Origin: Candidatus Pelagibacterales bacterium
GTDB taxonomy: Bacteria; Pseudomonadota; Alphaproteobacteria; Pelagibacterales; AG-422-B15
Direction: 5' to 3'
Length of the DNA: 11,839 bases
Assembly (NCBI GenBank): GCA_016777745.1
Contig: JADHQX010000029.1
Coordinates: 1-11,839 of the forward strand
Position 1 is the stretch's first letter, and the number at the start of each line of letters is the position of its first letter. The notes below the pieces were generated by a model. That model searched no databases. It saw only the letters and a program-made list of their open reading frames with translations, and was not told where the DNA came from. Positions 1-6,211 of the stretch are shown here, piece after piece. The translations under genes and the position numbers were made by a program.

Positions 1-187
1 AATCTGAATTTTTATCAGTAACCATTTTCCTGATATTTCCTTTTTGTTCTGAAAAAGAATCAGAAATATATTTGAGAAATATTAAACCTAAAACAATATG
101 CTTGTATTCGGCAGCATCCATTTGACCGCGTAGTTTCTCCGCTGATTTCCAAAGTGTTTCTCTAAAATTATTTTGTTTTTCTGACAT
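1..187 (-). CDS. hsdM: Type I restriction-modification DNA methyltransferase subunit M, N-terminal fragment
   Basis: This partial gene starts at 187 and leaves the window at base 1, giving 62 codons. It begins [20 protein letters not shown] and continues with [20 protein letters not shown] and then YISDSF. This is the highly conserved start of HsdM, the helical N-terminal domain ahead of the SAM-dependent adenine methylase domain, which lies outside the window. In the complete system HsdM pairs with the specificity subunit HsdS to methylate DNA, and with HsdR to cut it. No good Shine-Dalgarno sequence precedes the ATG, but the start agrees with the family N-terminus. The gene points away from everything else here and sits beside a broken tRNA gene, so it may be the edge of an acquired island (inference). 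The identification is strong; whether the system is intact cannot be seen. Confidence 0.9.
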   Translation of the reverse strand, partial: MSEKQNNFRETLWKSAEKLRGQMDAAEYKHIVLGLIFLKYISDSFSEQKGNIRKMVTDKNSD

Positions 188-227
188 TTTTAAATTTAAA
201 ATAGTAATTTTGATTTGACCAGTATTG

Positions 228-277
228 AATAGTATAAGATGCGCTTTTAAAAAAATTTAAGTATATTAATAGTATAA
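228..277 (-). promoter_or_regulatory. Repeated TTATACTATT boxes upstream of hsdM (possible promoter/operator)
   Basis: Read on the minus strand, TTATACTATT occurs twice, at 277-268 and 237-228, exactly 40 bp apart, 41-90 bp upstream of the hsdM start. Each contains TATACT, a fair -10 hexamer. They may be a promoter plus a second binding site, or two promoters. In such an AT-rich spacer a 10-mer repeat can arise by chance, so confidence is low. Confidence 0.3.
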
Positions 278-280
278 TAA

Positions 281-302
281 AGTGTGAAAGTAGTGTGAAA
301 GT
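281..302. repeat. Tandem duplication of an 11-bp unit
   Basis: The unit AGTGTGAAAGT occurs twice head to tail at 281-291 and 292-302 with no mismatch. It lies between the hsdM upstream boxes and the broken tRNA gene. It could be a slippage duplication, an accessory arm site for an integrase, or an operator; nothing here decides between these. Confidence 0.6.
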
Positions 303-330
303 TCTTTGGACTGCAAACTCTTTGTCATAT

Positions 331-360
331 CTCAAATTCTAAGGATCATTATCTTTTGAG
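331..360. repeat. Imperfect 30-bp palindrome at the tRNA break point
   Basis: The outer arms CTCAAA (331-336) and TTTGAG (355-360) are perfectly inverted, and an inner part around GATC also pairs, so 11 of 15 symmetric positions match. The 355-360 arm is the anticodon-loop sequence CTCAAA of the broken tRNA-Leu read on the minus strand. Tyrosine-recombinase core sites often lie in anticodon loops and show such dyads, so this may be an att core or its scar (inference). Confidence 0.4.
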
Positions 361-392
361 TCTGGCGCGTCTACCAATTCCGCCATACCCCC
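354..392 (-). pseudogene. Truncated tRNA-Leu(CAA): 5' half only
   Basis: On the minus strand, from 392 to 354, the sequence reads as the 5' half of a leucine tRNA: acceptor strand GGGGGTA, TG, D-arm GCGGAATTGGTAGACGC, anticodon 5' stem CCAGA and loop CTCAAAA with anticodon CAA. The GGCGGAATTGGTAGACGCG core is typical of bacterial tRNA-Leu. After the loop, the expected TCTGG stem strand is absent (GATAA instead), and no variable arm, TTCGA T-loop or 3' acceptor strand occurs in the 160 bp before hsdM. The gene therefore cannot form a tRNA as it stands. It looks interrupted at the anticodon loop by the DNA carrying hsdM, or left over from an integration or deletion. An assembly chimera is also possible. 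Confidence 0.75.
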
Positions 393-434
393 AACTATAT
401 AATTATCCGTAAACTATGACTAATTTGGAAGAGT

Positions 435-464
435 TTCAAATAATTAAGTTCATAAACATATAAT
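435..464 (+). promoter_or_regulatory. Probable promoter of the yqaA-dsbB-coq7 operon
   Basis: A perfect TATAAT lies at 459-464, with TTCAAA at 435-440 as a weak -35 and an 18-bp spacer. Transcription would start near 471, leaving about 70 nt before the ATG at 540. A start near 471 leaves no room for a ribosome site before the GTG at 474, which supports the ATG at 540 as the true start. Confidence 0.45.
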
Positions 465-539
465 AATTACCAGGTGGATAAGCATAGTTTTATTTGCAAC
501 GTGGATGTAGTATTAGTTTCTAAGAAAGTGATAGTAACT

Positions 540-1142
540 ATGAGAAAAATATTTAATTTCTGTAAAGATTTAATGGATAATCAAATTAAGTCTTTTTCTA
601 ATACTAAATTTGCAATGCCCTTTGTTTTTTTAATTGGCTACATTGAAGCTATAATTTTCCCCCTACCTCAGGAAATATTTATGGTACCAATGATGTTATC
701 AGAACGGTCTAAGATATTTAAAATTGCATTTTTTTCTTTTGTAGGATCCATCGTAGGTGGTATTACAGCCTATTATCTTGGTCTTTTGTTTTTTGACTCG
801 ATAGTAAATCCAATTTTAAATTTATATAATTACTTAGAAAATTTTGAATACTTTAAAGCTCAAATAAATGAATACGGATTTATATATGTATTTATTGGAG
901 GATTTACACCATTACCCTTTAAGATTATCACCTTATCAAGTGGTGCTTTAGGTATTCCTTTTTGGAATTTTTTAATTGCAGCAATTTTATCAAGAAGTAT
1001 AAGATTTTACTTAATTGGATTCTTAGTCTGGAAATACGGCAATAAAGTAATTAATATAATTGATAGAAAATTAAACTTAATTACATTTATCATATTCGCT
1101 GTTATCTTAATGATATACCTATTTTATAAATTTATATTGTAA
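540..1142 (+). CDS. yqaA: YqaA/DedA-type (VTT domain) inner-membrane protein
   Basis: This is a hydrophobic protein of 200 residues with several predicted membrane spans. It resembles the YqaA branch of the DedA/SNARE-associated (VTT) superfamily, whose members are linked to membrane homeostasis and lipid flipping; the substrate of this one is unknown. Supporting motifs are GYIEAIIFPLPQEIFMVPMM near residues 28-47, a glycine-rich GGITAYYLG, and the FIGGFTPLPFKIITLSSGAL segment, which is the re-entrant-loop signature of the family. The frame is open back to a GTG at 474, but I chose ATG 540: it gives MRKIFNF directly before the conserved first helix as in relatives, and the likely transcription start at about 471 leaves no leader for the GTG. 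The stop codon shares its last base with the start of dsbB (TAATG), so translation is coupled and the three genes form one operon. Family call firm, exact function not. Confidence 0.8.
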   Translation: MRKIFNFCKDLMDNQIKSFSNTKFAMPFVFLIGYIEAIIFPLPQEIFMVPMMLSERSKIFKIAFFSFVGSIVGGITAYYLGLLFFDSIVNPILNLYNYLENFEYFKAQINEYGFIYVFIGGFTPLPFKIITLSSGALGIPFWNFLIAAILSRSIRFYLIGFLVWKYGNKVINIIDRKLNLITFIIFAVILMIYLFYKFIL

Positions 1143-1624
1143 TGAATATTATTTTAAATAAATATATTTTAGTTAATCTAGTAGCCTCTTTTTTAATTCT
1201 ATTGACCGTTTATATTCTTCAATATTTTTTTAATATGGCTCCTTGCGATATGTGTATCAAAGAGCGTTACCCCTATTACATAATTGGAATACTTGCAGTT
1301 ATAAATATATTTATAGACTCACATCAAATTTTGAAAACTTTGATTATTAAACTACTATTTATTGCTACTTCTTTTTTTGGCTTCCTTTATTCGATTTATC
1401 ATGTCGGAATAGAAAGAAAGTTTTGGACTGGTAGAACAGAATGTTCAGGCCAAAATACTGCTTTAGATATTGAAGCTTTATCTGCACAACTTATGAATAC
1501 GCCAATTATTAGATGTGATGAGGCAACTTTATTATTTAATTTAATTTCAATTGCAGAATTAAATGTTGTAGCTATGACTTTGCTTTTGATTTTAAATGCA
1601 TTTGTATTATATAAGAAGATATGA
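1142..1624 (+). CDS. dsbB: DsbB-family disulfide bond formation protein (quinone-linked thiol oxidase)
   Basis: DsbB is an inner-membrane protein with four helices. It reoxidises the periplasmic oxidase DsbA and passes the electrons to ubiquinone. This 160-residue protein has four hydrophobic segments (about 8-30, 46-64, 66-86 and 130-157). It has the first periplasmic cysteine pair in PCDMCIKERYPY (Cys35, Cys38) and the second pair as Cys101 (RTECSG) and Cys125 (IIRCDE). The Arg after the CxxC motif and the YHVGIERKFW segment fit alphaproteobacterial DsbB-like proteins. The gene overlaps its neighbours on both sides: TAATG with the yqaA-like gene and ATGA with coq7. The coq7 link makes sense because DsbB depends on the quinone that Coq7 helps to make. 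No DsbA is in the window. All catalytic cysteines are present, so I expect it to be functional. Confidence 0.9.
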   Translation: MNIILNKYILVNLVASFLILLTVYILQYFFNMAPCDMCIKERYPYYIIGILAVINIFIDSHQILKTLIIKLLFIATSFFGFLYSIYHVGIERKFWTGRTECSGQNTALDIEALSAQLMNTPIIRCDEATLLFNLISIAELNVVAMTLLLILNAFVLYKKI

Positions 1625-2148
1625 ACGCTAAAGAAAAATTGTTAGCCCGAATAATTAGAGTTAATCAAGCGGGTGAATTAGGTGCACAAAAAATATATAC
1701 TGCTCAAAAAAAAGTTTTTGAGTTTTTAGGAAAATATGATGATGTAAAAGAGATCTCAAGAATGGCAGAGGAAGAGCAAGAACATTTAGATTATTTTAAT
1801 ACTAAGATAAAAACGCATAATGTTAGGCCTACTATATTAGGGCCTATGTGGGGAATTGGGGCAACTGCGATTGGATTTTCCACTGCAATTATGGGATCTA
1901 AAGCTGCTTATACTTGTACAGAAGCTGTGGAAGAAGTAATTGTTGAACACTACCAAGATCAAATTGATCTACTGGAGGGTATAGATCCTGAGCTCCAAAG
2001 CAAAATAAAAAAATTTCAACAGGATGAAGAAGGGCATAAACAAACTGCTATTGAACATGGTTCACAACAAGTATTTGCATATAAAATATTGAGACAAATT
2101 TTAAGAAAGACTACTCAAGCAGCAGTATTTGTTGCCGAAAAAATATAA
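1621..2148 (+). CDS. coq7: Coq7-type 3-demethoxyubiquinol 6-hydroxylase
   Basis: Coq7 is a membrane-associated di-iron monooxygenase that adds the penultimate ring hydroxyl in ubiquinone biosynthesis, using O2. The 175-residue length is normal for bacterial Coq7. The iron ligands expected for the family are visible: Glu19 in RVNQAGELGA, Glu52 and His55 in EEEQEHLDYF, Glu104 in TEAVEEVIVEHY, and Glu136 and His139 in DEEGHK. The start codon overlaps the dsbB stop (ATGA at 1621-1624), which indicates coupling. Only 7 bp separate its stop from that of the convergent esterase gene, and no hairpin terminator is seen there. Gammaproteobacteria often use the flavin enzyme UbiF for this step, so a Coq7 fits an alphaproteobacterial or betaproteobacterial origin and an aerobic life. 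Confidence 0.95.
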   Translation: MNAKEKLLARIIRVNQAGELGAQKIYTAQKKVFEFLGKYDDVKEISRMAEEEQEHLDYFNTKIKTHNVRPTILGPMWGIGATAIGFSTAIMGSKAAYTCTEAVEEVIVEHYQDQIDLLEGIDPELQSKIKKFQQDEEGHKQTAIEHGSQQVFAYKILRQILRKTTQAAVFVAEKI

Positions 2149-2155
2149 TATTTAT

Positions 2156-2803
2156 TTAAATCTTTAATTTAGAGGCTAAAAAATCAACACCTATACGAAG
2201 TCCATCTTCTGCAATAGAATGTTGAGTGTGCTTAGAAATATGTGTTTTTATATCTATACTATATTCTTTTAAAACCTTTTCAGCCGTTAGAGAATCTTGA
2301 TAAGGCACCATCGGGTCTTGATCGCCATGAATTAAATAAATTGATGGTTTAGAAATCAAATCATCTTTAAGCAAATCTGCACCAATCAATCTTCCAGAAT
2401 AACCAAGAACTGCAGCCATTGTATTTTTTCTACGTAGACTTACATGAAGTGACATCATTGTTCCTTGACTAAAACCAATTAATGCTAAATTTTCTTCAGC
2501 AATATTATATTCTAATAATTTGCTATCTATAAACTCATTCAAATGATCTGCAGCTACTAAAATTTTACTCCATAAAACTGCTGGATCTGTTGATGTTAAA
2601 TCAAACCACTGATAGCCAGACGGATTCATTGAGCAGGCTTCAGGAGCATGAGGTGATAAAAAAATTGCTTCTGGTAGGGTGCTTTGAAAATAATTTGCCA
2701 AACCAATCAGATCATTACCATCAGCACCATAACCATGAACAAAAATTATCATTTGCTTTGGAGGGTTTTCACTTGAAGGTTCTATAATAGGTCCGCTAAT
2801 CAT
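2156..2803 (-). CDS. Phospholipase/carboxylesterase-family serine hydrolase (alpha/beta fold)
   Basis: This 215-residue cytoplasmic alpha/beta hydrolase belongs to the bacterial carboxylesterase / acyl-protein-thioesterase-like family. The oxyanion-hole region is FVHGYGADGNDL (about 21-32), the nucleophile is Ser112 in GFSQGT, the acid is Asp163 in HGDQDPMVP, and the base is probably His195 in TQHSI. There is no signal peptide. The natural substrate is unknown; relatives hydrolyse short acyl esters and some cleave acyl thioesters. It starts 4 bp after the ecm stop on the same strand, so the two are almost certainly co-transcribed. This raises the possibility that it handles an acyl or acyl-CoA by-product of the ethylmalonyl-CoA pathway (inference only). 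Catalytic residues are complete, so the fold call is firm and the role open. Confidence 0.88.
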   Translation of the reverse strand: MISGPIIEPSSENPPKQMIIFVHGYGADGNDLIGLANYFQSTLPEAIFLSPHAPEACSMNPSGYQWFDLTSTDPAVLWSKILVAADHLNEFIDSKLLEYNIAEENLALIGFSQGTMMSLHVSLRRKNTMAAVLGYSGRLIGADLLKDDLISKPSIYLIHGDQDPMVPYQDSLTAEKVLKEYSIDIKTHISKHTQHSIAEDGLRIGVDFLASKLKI

Positions 2804-2807
2804 ATCT

Positions 2808-4775
2808 TTAATTATGGTTTAAATTTTTTTCAACAATACTAACTATGTCAGCCATAATATCTTTTAGCTGATAGTCCTTAGGTGTGTAGACGGCAGTAAC
2901 ACCTTGAGATTTTAATATTCTCTCATCTTCGATTGGTATTATACCTCCAACAATTAATGGAATATTATCAATTTTATTCTTTTTTAACTCTGACATAATT
3001 TCACCAACAAGCTGAATATGAGATCCAGACAAAATTGACAAGCCTATAATATGAACATCTTCTTCAACTGATGACTTAACAATCTGCTTCGGAGTTAATC
3101 TAATTCCCTCATATAAAACATCCATACCACAGTCACTGGCACTCACGGCAATTTGCTCAGCTCCACTTGAGTGTCCATCTAATCCAGGTTTACCAACTAA
3201 AAACTTAATTCTTCGACCAGTTTTTTCTGATAAAGCATCAACTCTTTTCTTAACCTCTAAATAATCGTTATTAGTCGTTGTTTTCAAATTTTGAGTAATT
3301 CCAGTAGGAGCCCTAAATTCTCCAAATACCTCTCGCATTACATTGGTCCATTCGCCGGTTGTAACGCCAGCTTTAGCTGCTTCTATAGAAGCGTGCATGA
3401 TGTTAGTGTTGGATTCTGCGGCTAACTTTAAGTCAGTTAATGATTTATTAACTAATAATTGATCACGATTTTGACGCCATTCATTTAAAGCCTTAATTTG
3501 TTCAGCTTCAACTTTAGGATCTATTGATTCTATTCCACTATCGTTTGCTGTTAATGGAGAATTCTCAGTCTCAATAAATTTATTTACTCCAACTACTATT
3601 TGCTCACCATCATTAATATTCTGAATTCTTTCTTTATTTGAATTAACTAATTCTTGTTTTAAATAACTATTTTCAATACCTACAACTGCTCCACCCATTG
3701 ACTGAATATGATTAAATTCTTTTCTTGCTTCAATTTTCATTTGTTCAACTTTTTCTTCGACAACTTTAGAACCATTAAATAAATCTTCAAATTCTAGAAG
3801 GTCAGTTTCATAAGCTAAAATTTGTTGAAGTCTAAGTGACCATTGTTGATCCCATGGTCTTGGCAATCCTAGTGCTTCGTTCCAAGCTGGTAATTGAACA
3901 GCTCTTGCACGAGCATCTTTTGATAAGACTACTGCCATCATTTCGATAAGAATACGATAAACATTATTTTCAGGTTGCTGTTCTGTTAAACCCAAACTAT
4001 TAACTTGAACACCGTATCTAAACCTTCTATTTTTTGGATCTTTTACTCCATATCTTTCTCTAGTTATTTCATCCCACAAATCTACAAATGCACGCATCTT
4101 GCACATTTCTGTAACAAACTTTATTCCAGAATTTACAAAAAAACTGATGCGTCCAACAACATTTTCAAATTCTTCTGGCGAAAGTACATCTGACTCTTTT
4201 ACTCGATCTAAATATGCAACAGCAGTAGACAAAGCAAAAGCTAACTCTTGTACTGGCTTTGCTCCAACTTCTTGTAAATGATAAGAGCATATGTTCACTG
4301 GGTTCCATTTTGGCAATTCGGTATAAGTAAAAGTTATCATATCGGATATAAGTCTAAGACTTGGTGCTGGAGGAAAAATATGCGTTCCTCGAGATAAGTA
4401 TTCTTTTATAATATCGTTCTGAGTTGTTCCTTGTAACTTATTTCGATTCACTTTCTGTTCATCGGCTAAAGCAATATAAAGACTTAACATCCATGCTGCA
4501 GTAGCATTGATAGTCATTGAGGTATTCATCTGATCAAGGGGAATCTGATTTAATAAAGTTCTCATATCTCCAATATGGCTTATGGGAACTCCTACTTTGC
4601 CAACTTCACCGCTAGCAAGAATGTGATCACTGTCATAGCCAGTTTGTGTAGGTAAATCAAAAGCTATAGATAAGCCTGTTTGCCCTTTAGAAAGATTATT
4701 TAGATATAGCTCATTTGACTTTTTAGCAGTCGAATGTCCCGCGTAAGTACGTATTAACCATGGTTTATCTATCAT
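2808..4775 (-). CDS. ecm: Ethylmalonyl-CoA mutase (adenosylcobalamin-dependent)
   Basis: Ecm rearranges (2R)-ethylmalonyl-CoA to (2S)-methylsuccinyl-CoA in the EMC pathway. The 655-residue chain has the expected order: a TIM-barrel mutase domain (about 1-480) opening with RTYAGHSTAKKSNELY and FDLPTQTGYDSDH, then a C-terminal B12-binding domain with GKPGLDGHSSGAEQ. There His535 in DxHxxG is the lower cobalt ligand. VNSLGLTEQQPENNVYRILI and AVQLPAWNEALGLPRPWDQQ are close to what I recall of proteobacterial Ecm. It is a single-chain enzyme with catalytic and B12 domains together. Methylmalonyl-CoA mutase and MeaA-like proteins are the alternatives, but the divergent ccr and the nearby mcd decide for Ecm. 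An AAGGA ribosome site precedes the ATG. An esterase gene follows within 4 bp. Its coenzyme would be supplied by the adenosyltransferase at 8061-8624. Confidence 0.93.
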   Translation of the reverse strand: MIDKPWLIRTYAGHSTAKKSNELYLNNLSKGQTGLSIAFDLPTQTGYDSDHILASGEVGKVGVPISHIGDMRTLLNQIPLDQMNTSMTINATAAWMLSLYIALADEQKVNRNKLQGTTQNDIIKEYLSRGTHIFPPAPSLRLISDMITFTYTELPKWNPVNICSYHLQEVGAKPVQELAFALSTAVAYLDRVKESDVLSPEEFENVVGRISFFVNSGIKFVTEMCKMRAFVDLWDEITRERYGVKDPKNRRFRYGVQVNSLGLTEQQPENNVYRILIEMMAVVLSKDARARAVQLPAWNEALGLPRPWDQQWSLRLQQILAYETDLLEFEDLFNGSKVVEEKVEQMKIEARKEFNHIQSMGGAVVGIENSYLKQELVNSNKERIQNINDGEQIVVGVNKFIETENSPLTANDSGIESIDPKVEAEQIKALNEWRQNRDQLLVNKSLTDLKLAAESNTNIMHASIEAAKAGVTTGEWTNVMREVFGEFRAPTGITQNLKTTTNNDYLEVKKRVDALSEKTGRRIKFLVGKPGLDGHSSGAEQIAVSASDCGMDVLYEGIRLTPKQIVKSSVEEDVHIIGLSILSGSHIQLVGEIMSELKKNKIDNIPLIVGGIIPIEDERILKSQGVTAVYTPKDYQLKDIMADIVSIVEKNLNHN

Positions 4776-4814
4776 TTTTAGTCCTTGAGCTTGTTTTTTT
4801 ATTTTTTTGTTTTA

Positions 4815-4842
4815 TTTATAGTTCATATATTAATAACAACAA
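4815..4842 (-). promoter_or_regulatory. Candidate promoter of ecm
   Basis: On the minus strand TTGTTG (4842-4837) and TATAAA (4820-4815) are separated by 16 bp and lie about 40 bp before the ecm ATG. The -35 element overlaps the left edge of the first 28-bp direct repeat (4840-4867), so a protein bound to that repeat would touch polymerase. The -35 match is weak. Confidence 0.4.
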
Positions 4843-4915
4843 ACTGGCTATAAACCGAGAAAAAAGAAGTGTATATAAATTTATTTTCAAACTGGCTATA
4901 AGCCTAGAAAAAAGA
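4840..4915. repeat. Two near-identical 28-bp direct repeats between ecm and ccr (putative operator)
   Basis: Copy 1 is at 4840-4867 and copy 2 at 4888-4915, spaced 48 bp start to start. They agree at 26 of 28 positions: CAAACTGGCTATAA, then ACCG or GCCT, then AGAAAAAAGA. The core of copy 2 is a perfect dyad, GGCT-ATA-AGCC (4894-4904); copy 1 has one broken pair in it. A third GGCTATA occurs at 4924-4930. They are the only long repeats I see, they sit in the sole space between divergent ecm and ccr, and they abut or overlap candidate promoter elements. The simplest reading is a shared binding site for a regulator of the EMC genes. TGGCTATAA also resembles an extended -10, so duplicated promoters are an alternative. 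Confidence 0.6.
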
Positions 4916-4927
4916 TTAAATTAGGCT
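4894..4927 (+). promoter_or_regulatory. Two mutually exclusive hairpins upstream of ccr
   Basis: GGCT (4894-4897) can pair with AGCC (4901-4904) over a 3-base loop. The same AGCC, extended to AGCCTA (4901-4906), can instead pair with TAGGCT (4922-4927). If transcription of ccr starts upstream of 4894 the leader RNA could switch between the two. Both stems are short, there is no U-run terminator, and the tiny first loop is more natural as a DNA dyad, so a protein-binding role is at least as likely. Confidence 0.25.
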
Positions 4928-4951
4928 ATATTTCGAATAAATTTCATACAT

Positions 4952-4956
4952 GGGAG
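4952..4956 (+). promoter_or_regulatory. Ribosome binding site that sets the ccr start
   Basis: GGGAG lies 8 nt before the ATG at 4965. It overlaps the in-frame upstream ATG at 4950, so it cannot serve that one. This selects 4965 as the start. Confidence 0.75.
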
Positions 4957-4964
4957 ACATATTA

Positions 4965-6206
4965 ATGACTACAGAAGAAAAAGATATTTATGCAATTGGC
5001 GAAGTTCCACCTCTAGGTTTTGTTCCAAAGAAAATGCATGCTTGGGTAATTAGAAAAGATAGACATGGTAACCCAATGCAATCATTTCAATCAGAAGAAG
5101 TTGGTATTCCTGAAATTGGACCCAGCGATGTACTAGTTTTAGTTATGGCTGCAGGAGTAAATTATAATGGTGTATGGGCTGGTTTAGGTAAACCAATCTC
5201 AGTGCTAGATGTTACAAAAAAAGATTATCATATTGCTGGTTCTGATGCTTCTGGAATTGTTTGGAAAGTTGGTTCAGCTGTTAAAAAATGGAAAGTTGGT
5301 GATGAAGTTGTTATTCACGCAATGACATGGGATCACGAAGATGTTGAAGTTAATGGTGGAGAACCAATGCTATCTGAAACTAATAAAGTTTTTGGCTATG
5401 AGACTGCTGATGGTACTTTTGCTCAGTACACTGCTGTACAAGCACACCAGTTGATGAAAAAACCACCTCAACTAACATGGGAAGAAAGCGGTTGTTATAA
5501 CTTAACTCTTGTTACTGCATATAGAATGCTTTTTGGGCATGCGCCGCATGAACTTAAGCCAGGCCAGTTCGTTCTAGTATGGGGCGCTTCTGGAGGACTA
5601 GGAAGTTTTGCAGTTCAGTTAGCAAAAATAGTTGGTGCTAAACCAATAGGTATAGTATCTGACGATTCAAAAGCTGATTACGTTAAGAGCTTAGGTGCGG
5701 TTGGAGTTTTGAATAGAAAAAACTTTAATTGTTGGGGAGAACACCCTGATATTGATGATACTGAAGCTTATGGCAATTATATGAAAGAAGTTAGGAAGTT
5801 TGGTAAAGCTCTATGGGAGTTTACAGGAAAAGGGAAAAATGTAGATATGGTATTTGAACACCCAGGAGAAACTACAGTGCCTGTTTCTATGTTTATTGTA
5901 AAAAGAGGTGGCATGGTTGTCATCTGTGCTGGAACTACAGGATACAATCTTACTTTGGATGCAAGATATCTTTGGATGCATAGCAAGAGACTTCAAGGTT
6001 CGCATTTTGGTAATTCAAAGCAAGCTTATGCTGCAAATAACCTGGTTTTAGATGGTGCAATTGACCCATGTATGTCAGAGGTTTTTGAATGGGATAAGAT
6101 TCCATTTGCGCATGAAAAAATGTTAAATAATGAGCATAAAGCTGGAAATATGGCAGTTTTAGTTGGTGCTCTTGAAACAGGATTAAAAACTATCAAGGAA
6201 GAATAA
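4965..6206 (+). CDS. ccr: Crotonyl-CoA carboxylase/reductase
   Basis: Ccr reduces crotonyl-CoA with NADPH and fixes CO2 in the same step, giving (2S)-ethylmalonyl-CoA; it is the hallmark enzyme of the EMC pathway. The protein has 413 residues and belongs to the medium-chain dehydrogenase/reductase fold. The family N-terminus IYAIGEVPPLGFVPKKMHAW is present. VNYNGVWAGLG (65-75) holds the active-site Asn region, the NADPH loop is VWGASGGLGS (205-214), and the conserved His is His347 in QGSHFGN. HIAGSDASGIVW and VFEHPGETTVPVS are also typical. In the published Kitasatospora setae enzyme CO2 is held by an Asn, a Phe-Glu pair and a His; here the pair appears as Tyr145-Glu146 in FGYETADG (my alignment by eye). 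The ATG at 4965 is chosen over 4950 because of the well-placed GGGAG. mcd begins 5 bp after the stop, and ecm is divergent. Confidence 0.96.
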   Translation: MTTEEKDIYAIGEVPPLGFVPKKMHAWVIRKDRHGNPMQSFQSEEVGIPEIGPSDVLVLVMAAGVNYNGVWAGLGKPISVLDVTKKDYHIAGSDASGIVWKVGSAVKKWKVGDEVVIHAMTWDHEDVEVNGGEPMLSETNKVFGYETADGTFAQYTAVQAHQLMKKPPQLTWEESGCYNLTLVTAYRMLFGHAPHELKPGQFVLVWGASGGLGSFAVQLAKIVGAKPIGIVSDDSKADYVKSLGAVGVLNRKNFNCWGEHPDIDDTEAYGNYMKEVRKFGKALWEFTGKGKNVDMVFEHPGETTVPVSMFIVKRGGMVVICAGTTGYNLTLDARYLWMHSKRLQGSHFGNSKQAYAANNLVLDGAIDPCMSEVFEWDKIPFAHEKMLNNEHKAGNMAVLVGALETGLKTIKEE

Positions 6207-6211
6207 TCATT

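Noticed and set aside
188..360. Group I intron splitting the tRNA-Leu gene
   Set aside because: Introns in tRNA-Leu anticodon loops are known, but no 3' exon (TTCGA T-loop, acceptor strand) occurs before hsdM, only about 165 bp are available, and I see no convincing guide sequence or conserved core.
474..539. GTG start at 474 giving a 222-residue YqaA-like protein
   Set aside because: The extra 22 residues have no family counterpart, and a perfect TATAAT at 459-464 would put the transcript start at about 471, leaving no ribosome site. ATG 540 fits better.
2149..2155. Bidirectional terminator between coq7 and the esterase gene
   Set aside because: Only 7 bp lie between the two stops and no stem with a U-run can be built there or in the flanking coding ends by eye.
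4840..4915. CRISPR array
   Set aside because: Only two repeat copies with a 20-bp interval, lying between divergent promoters and without cas genes.
4776..4964. Cobalamin riboswitch controlling ecm or ccr
   Set aside because: No B12-box-like GCCACTG sequence or multi-stem leader is visible; the spacer is AT-rich with direct repeats instead. None is seen before the adenosyltransferase either.
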